Part shown: one piece after another, positions 61,929-64,000 of the stretch
Layout of the letters: each line of letters starts with the position of its first letter
Numbering within the stretch: the stretch's first letter is position 1
Program-made: the position numbers and the translations under genes
Origin: Sphingobacteriales bacterium 39-19
GTDB lineage: Bacteria; Bacteroidota; Bacteroidia; Chitinophagales; Chitinophagaceae
Assembly: GCA_001898465.1 (NCBI GenBank)
Contig: MKTX01000015.1
Span: 1 to 64,000 of the forward strand
Direction: 5' to 3'
Length of the DNA: 64,000 bases
Notes under the pieces: generated by a model
What the model saw: only the letters and a program-made list of their open reading frames with translations
What the model was told of the DNA's origin: nothing
Database searches by the model: none

Positions 61929-63014
61929 TTAGTTGAATAGCCGGCGTTTACTGCACATTAAACCATACCCGTCTATGCAGTGGCTGCATTCCGGTGGCAG
62001 GGTATTGGCACGGTGCATTTTTCTAAATTCATCAGCTCTTTTACTTCGGTATATGGCCAGCACATCCTCTTTATACACATTGCCATAAATCACAGGTTTT
62101 GAAATTTGTACATCTCCAAAATATTCAAATGGAGTAGATACGGCTAAATAATCGCAGGGGGCTACATCCCCATTGTAATTAATGAATAATACTTCGGGCT
62201 GGGTACAACCCGTTACTTCCGGTATCATACCGGGAAGCCATATTTCCATCCCATTTTTACGAACCCGTTGTACGGCTTCTTTAAAGATATTTTCAGCATA
62301 GGCATTGCCGGCAGGCGAGTACAAATAACGCCCTTTATGTAAGCCTGTAAAGGACATTAAATTATTTACATAAATTCTTTTTATGTGTAAGCTATGTACA
62401 AAATCAACATAGTCGGGCAGTTCGCTTATGTTTTGTTTATGCGCAACAAAGGTTACGGCAACCTTATCTATCATGCTTTCTTTTTCCAGGTTGCAAAATG
62501 CTTCTAGTATTTTTGAATGATCTACCCCGGTTTTAAATGCCTCTACAGTTTCTTTCTTTAGCCCATCGAGTGAAATATTAATTTCGGTGATGGGCATTTT
62601 TTTTAATTTGGAAATATTCTCCGGTGTCAGCAACATAGCATTGGATAAAAAAGGGAATTTCATTTTTGGGTTGATTGCCAAAACGGCTTCCATCATTTGA
62701 AATAAATGCTTATTCAATAATGCTTCAAAACTGGAAAAATTCATGTACTCCGCATGCTTTACTGCTTTTTCTATTTTGCCCAGTAAAACGGTAAAATCTT
62801 TCATACCCATGATGTTTTTTTTACCATCAACAATTTCTTTCCCAAAATTATTGATAAAGCAATGGGTACAGGGGAGATTACAGGCCGTAACGGTTTGCAA
62901 TAAAATAGTGGTCGGGTAATTCTGTATATAATGCTTATACCCTGTTTTTACCCGGGCATAATATTCAGAGAGGGGGGTGTTAAATAATTTATACCGGAGG
63001 TATTTCGTATTCAT
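61929..63014 (-). CDS. Radical SAM protein with SPASM-like C-terminal domain
   Basis: This 361-residue protein has the radical SAM motif CxxxCxxC in VTACNLPCTHCFINN (Cys at about residues 44, 48, 51), then a TIM-barrel-like domain with LSNAMLLT and NISLDG. The C-terminal 100 residues have Cys groups (TGCTQPEVLFINYNGDVAPC and PPECSHCIDGYGLMCSKRR) like those holding auxiliary clusters in SPASM or twitch domains. Such enzymes often modify peptides (RiPPs) or sugars. I see no precursor peptide gene here. It is probably co-transcribed with the acyltransferase. Confidence 0.9.
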   Translation of the reverse strand: MNTKYLRYKLFNTPLSEYYARVKTGYKHYIQNYPTTILLQTVTACNLPCTHCFINNFGKEIVDGKKNIMGMKDFTVLLGKIEKAVKHAEYMNFSSFEALLNKHLFQMMEAVLAINPKMKFPFLSNAMLLTPENISKLKKMPITEINISLDGLKKETVEAFKTGVDHSKILEAFCNLEKESMIDKVAVTFVAHKQNISELPDYVDFVHSLHIKRIYVNNLMSFTGLHKGRYLYSPAGNAYAENIFKEAVQRVRKNGMEIWLPGMIPEVTGCTQPEVLFINYNGDVAPCDYLAVSTPFEYFGDVQISKPVIYGNVYKEDVLAIYRSKRADEFRKMHRANTLPPECSHCIDGYGLMCSKRRLFN

Positions 63015-63111
63015 TTGTAAGAAAAAAATTTGCTATGACAGGCAGCAAATTTAGCTAATAAATGTGGTACCTCACAGGCATTGTATATGAATCTCCGTAT
63101 TTCATAAATAC

Positions 63112-63143
63112 AAAAAAAGAGGATGGTATAAACGATCCTCTTT
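63112..63143 (-). terminator. Terminator after the T9SS hydrolase
   Basis: AAAGAGGAT / ATCCTCTTT hairpin with an A-run (T-run on the minus strand). It lies 38 bases beyond the hydrolase stop. Confidence 0.8.
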
Positions 63144-63180
63144 ACAGCTTTAACAGTAGATATTGTATGCCTTTGTTAGG

Positions 63181-64000
63181 TTAGTTCTTTATAAATCTCA
63201 GTTTTTCAATTTTATTATCTTCAATAATTTCAGCCACATAATTACCTTTTGCCATATAGTTAAAGGGAATCACCAGGGTTCCTGTTCCATTGAGTGTTAC
63301 CTGTTTTACCAGTTGGCCTTGTGTATTATAAATATTCAACCGGGCATTTACAAATAATACATCGGTATTTATACGAATATCATTTACTACAGGGTTCGGG
63401 TATATGAGGATATTTCCTTTACTTCCAAAATCAACAAACCGTATTTCACTCAATTTGTAGTCGCCGTTATTATCCTGTTGTTTGATCCTGTAAAATATTT
63501 TACCCCTGCCCGGTGCCGGGTCGGTAAAACTATAATTACCGCCATTACTGCCATTGCTATTTACAAAACCGATTGATGTCCAGTTACGGTTATCCTTACT
63601 TCTTTCAACAGAAAAGCCCAGGCTGTTTACTTCATTACGGGTACTCCATTGCAATAAGGTTTGCGATTGGTTTTTTGTTGCATTAAAAGCGGTGAAATTT
63701 ACCGGTACGATATTAAAATTTCTTTTGAACTGCAGCATCCATTCATACACATTTCTTTTCCCGTTCATGGAGTCGTTATATTGCCCGTTAGCATTTAAAT
63801 CCAGGTCGTAAGTAGTCCAGGATGCTTCGTGTAAAGGGATAGAAGGATGAAAAATAATCCTGCGGGCTAATGGAGTAGGTGGTACGGGTGCTGCATTTAT
63901 ATGATCTACAAAATAGTTTGTATAACTAAGGGGTACCGAAGGGTCATTATCATTGTGTGTAGCCAGTACAGGTAAATTACCCGCTGCCATATTCAGGGCA
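63181..64000 (-). CDS. T9SS-exported alpha/beta-hydrolase, 3' part
   Basis: The gene continues past the right edge: the frame stays open to base 63999, and only about 273 residues are visible. The N-terminal visible part resembles the end of an esterase-like alpha/beta hydrolase: LPVLATHNDNDPSVPLSYTN with a likely catalytic Asp, and IPLHEASWTTYDL with a likely catalytic His. After this come a beta domain (FSVERSKDNRNWTSIGFVNS, typical of secreted Bacteroidota proteins) and a T9SS C-terminal sorting domain (ILIYPNPVVNDIRINTDV, ARLNIYNTQGQLVKQVTLNG). It is probably cell-surface or extracellular. The Ser nucleophile lies off the window. Confidence 0.8.
   Translation of the reverse strand, partial: ALNMAAGNLPVLATHNDNDPSVPLSYTNYFVDHINAAPVPPTPLARRIIFHPSIPLHEASWTTYDLDLNANGQYNDSMNGKRNVYEWMLQFKRNFNIVPVNFTAFNATKNQSQTLLQWSTRNEVNSLGFSVERSKDNRNWTSIGFVNSNGSNGGNYSFTDPAPGRGKIFYRIKQQDNNGDYKLSEIRFVDFGSKGNILIYPNPVVNDIRINTDVLFVNARLNIYNTQGQLVKQVTLNGTGTLVIPFNYMAKGNYVAEIIEDNKIEKLRFIKN

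Noticed and set aside
1..64000. CRISPR array, prophage, integrase or intact insertion sequence
   Set aside because: None found: no regularly spaced repeats, no transposase or integrase motifs, no phage structural genes.

Overview
The window looks like a chromosomal stretch from a member of the Bacteroidota, most likely Chitinophagaceae or a close relative (inference). The evidence is the Bacteroidota -7 promoter motif TAnnTTTG in front of many genes, C-terminal type IX secretion (T9SS) sorting domains, an OMP_b-brl/TonB-type receptor, a long-form IspH, a GlmU-like protein next to tpiA, and an Rhs protein of Bacteroidota style. Composition is AT-rich and gene packing is tight. Both window edges cut a gene: an Rhs-family protein at the left and a T9SS-exported hydrolase at the right.

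Layout. 1-2.2 kb: 3' end of an Rhs/YD-repeat gene with a unique C-terminal tip, a small lipoprotein-like gene directly behind it (candidate toxin/immunity pair) and a 460-base non-coding stretch with nested inverted repeats. 2.2-12.4 kb: RNase Z, a STAS-like protein, ClpC, cytidylate kinase, IspH, a cytoplasmic GH13 enzyme, thymidylate synthase and an aldehyde dehydrogenase. 12.6-18 kb: a secreted metzincin-like metallopeptidase with PKD and T9SS domains behind a small secreted protein, then a DsbD-like protein. 18.2-23.4 kb: tRNA-Glu, gap, pgk, then a lemA-lemA-TPM-TPM cluster. 23.4-30.8 kb: deoxynucleoside kinase, trpS, gatC, an ABC ATPase, a cobalamin adenosyltransferase, an ECF sigma / membrane anti-sigma-like / secreted protein trio, tRNA-Met and an M20 peptidase.

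31-42.2 kb: a CHAD-like plus ATP-grasp-like pair, a DadA-like oxidoreductase divergent from a sterol-desaturase-family protein, folA, a PadR regulator with a membrane partner, aconitase, a PspC-like protein, kdsA and a threonine dehydrogenase. 42.3-57.6 kb: outer-membrane barrels, a DUF4268 protein, a dienelactone hydrolase lipoprotein, a CBM48-like/HhH fusion, pyrR-pyrB, coaD, a hotdog thioesterase, Hsp20, bacilliredoxin, lgt, a TonB-type receptor, a YajQ homologue and rpmE2. 57.7-64 kb: GlmU-like protein, tpiA, a polysaccharide flippase, an acyltransferase 3, a radical SAM/SPASM protein and the truncated T9SS hydrolase.

Most of the window is core metabolism: glycolysis (gap, pgk, tpiA), nucleotides (cmk, thyA, folA, dNK, pyrR, pyrB), envelope (kdsA, lgt, flippase) and protein quality control (clpC, hsp20, dsbD). 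No CRISPR array, rRNA, prophage or intact insertion sequence was seen. The parts most worth following up are the Rhs tip with its neighbour, the CHAD-like/ATP-grasp-like pair, the sigma/anti-sigma/secreted trio and the CBM48-HhH fusion. All family names come from recognising motifs by eye; no database search was run.
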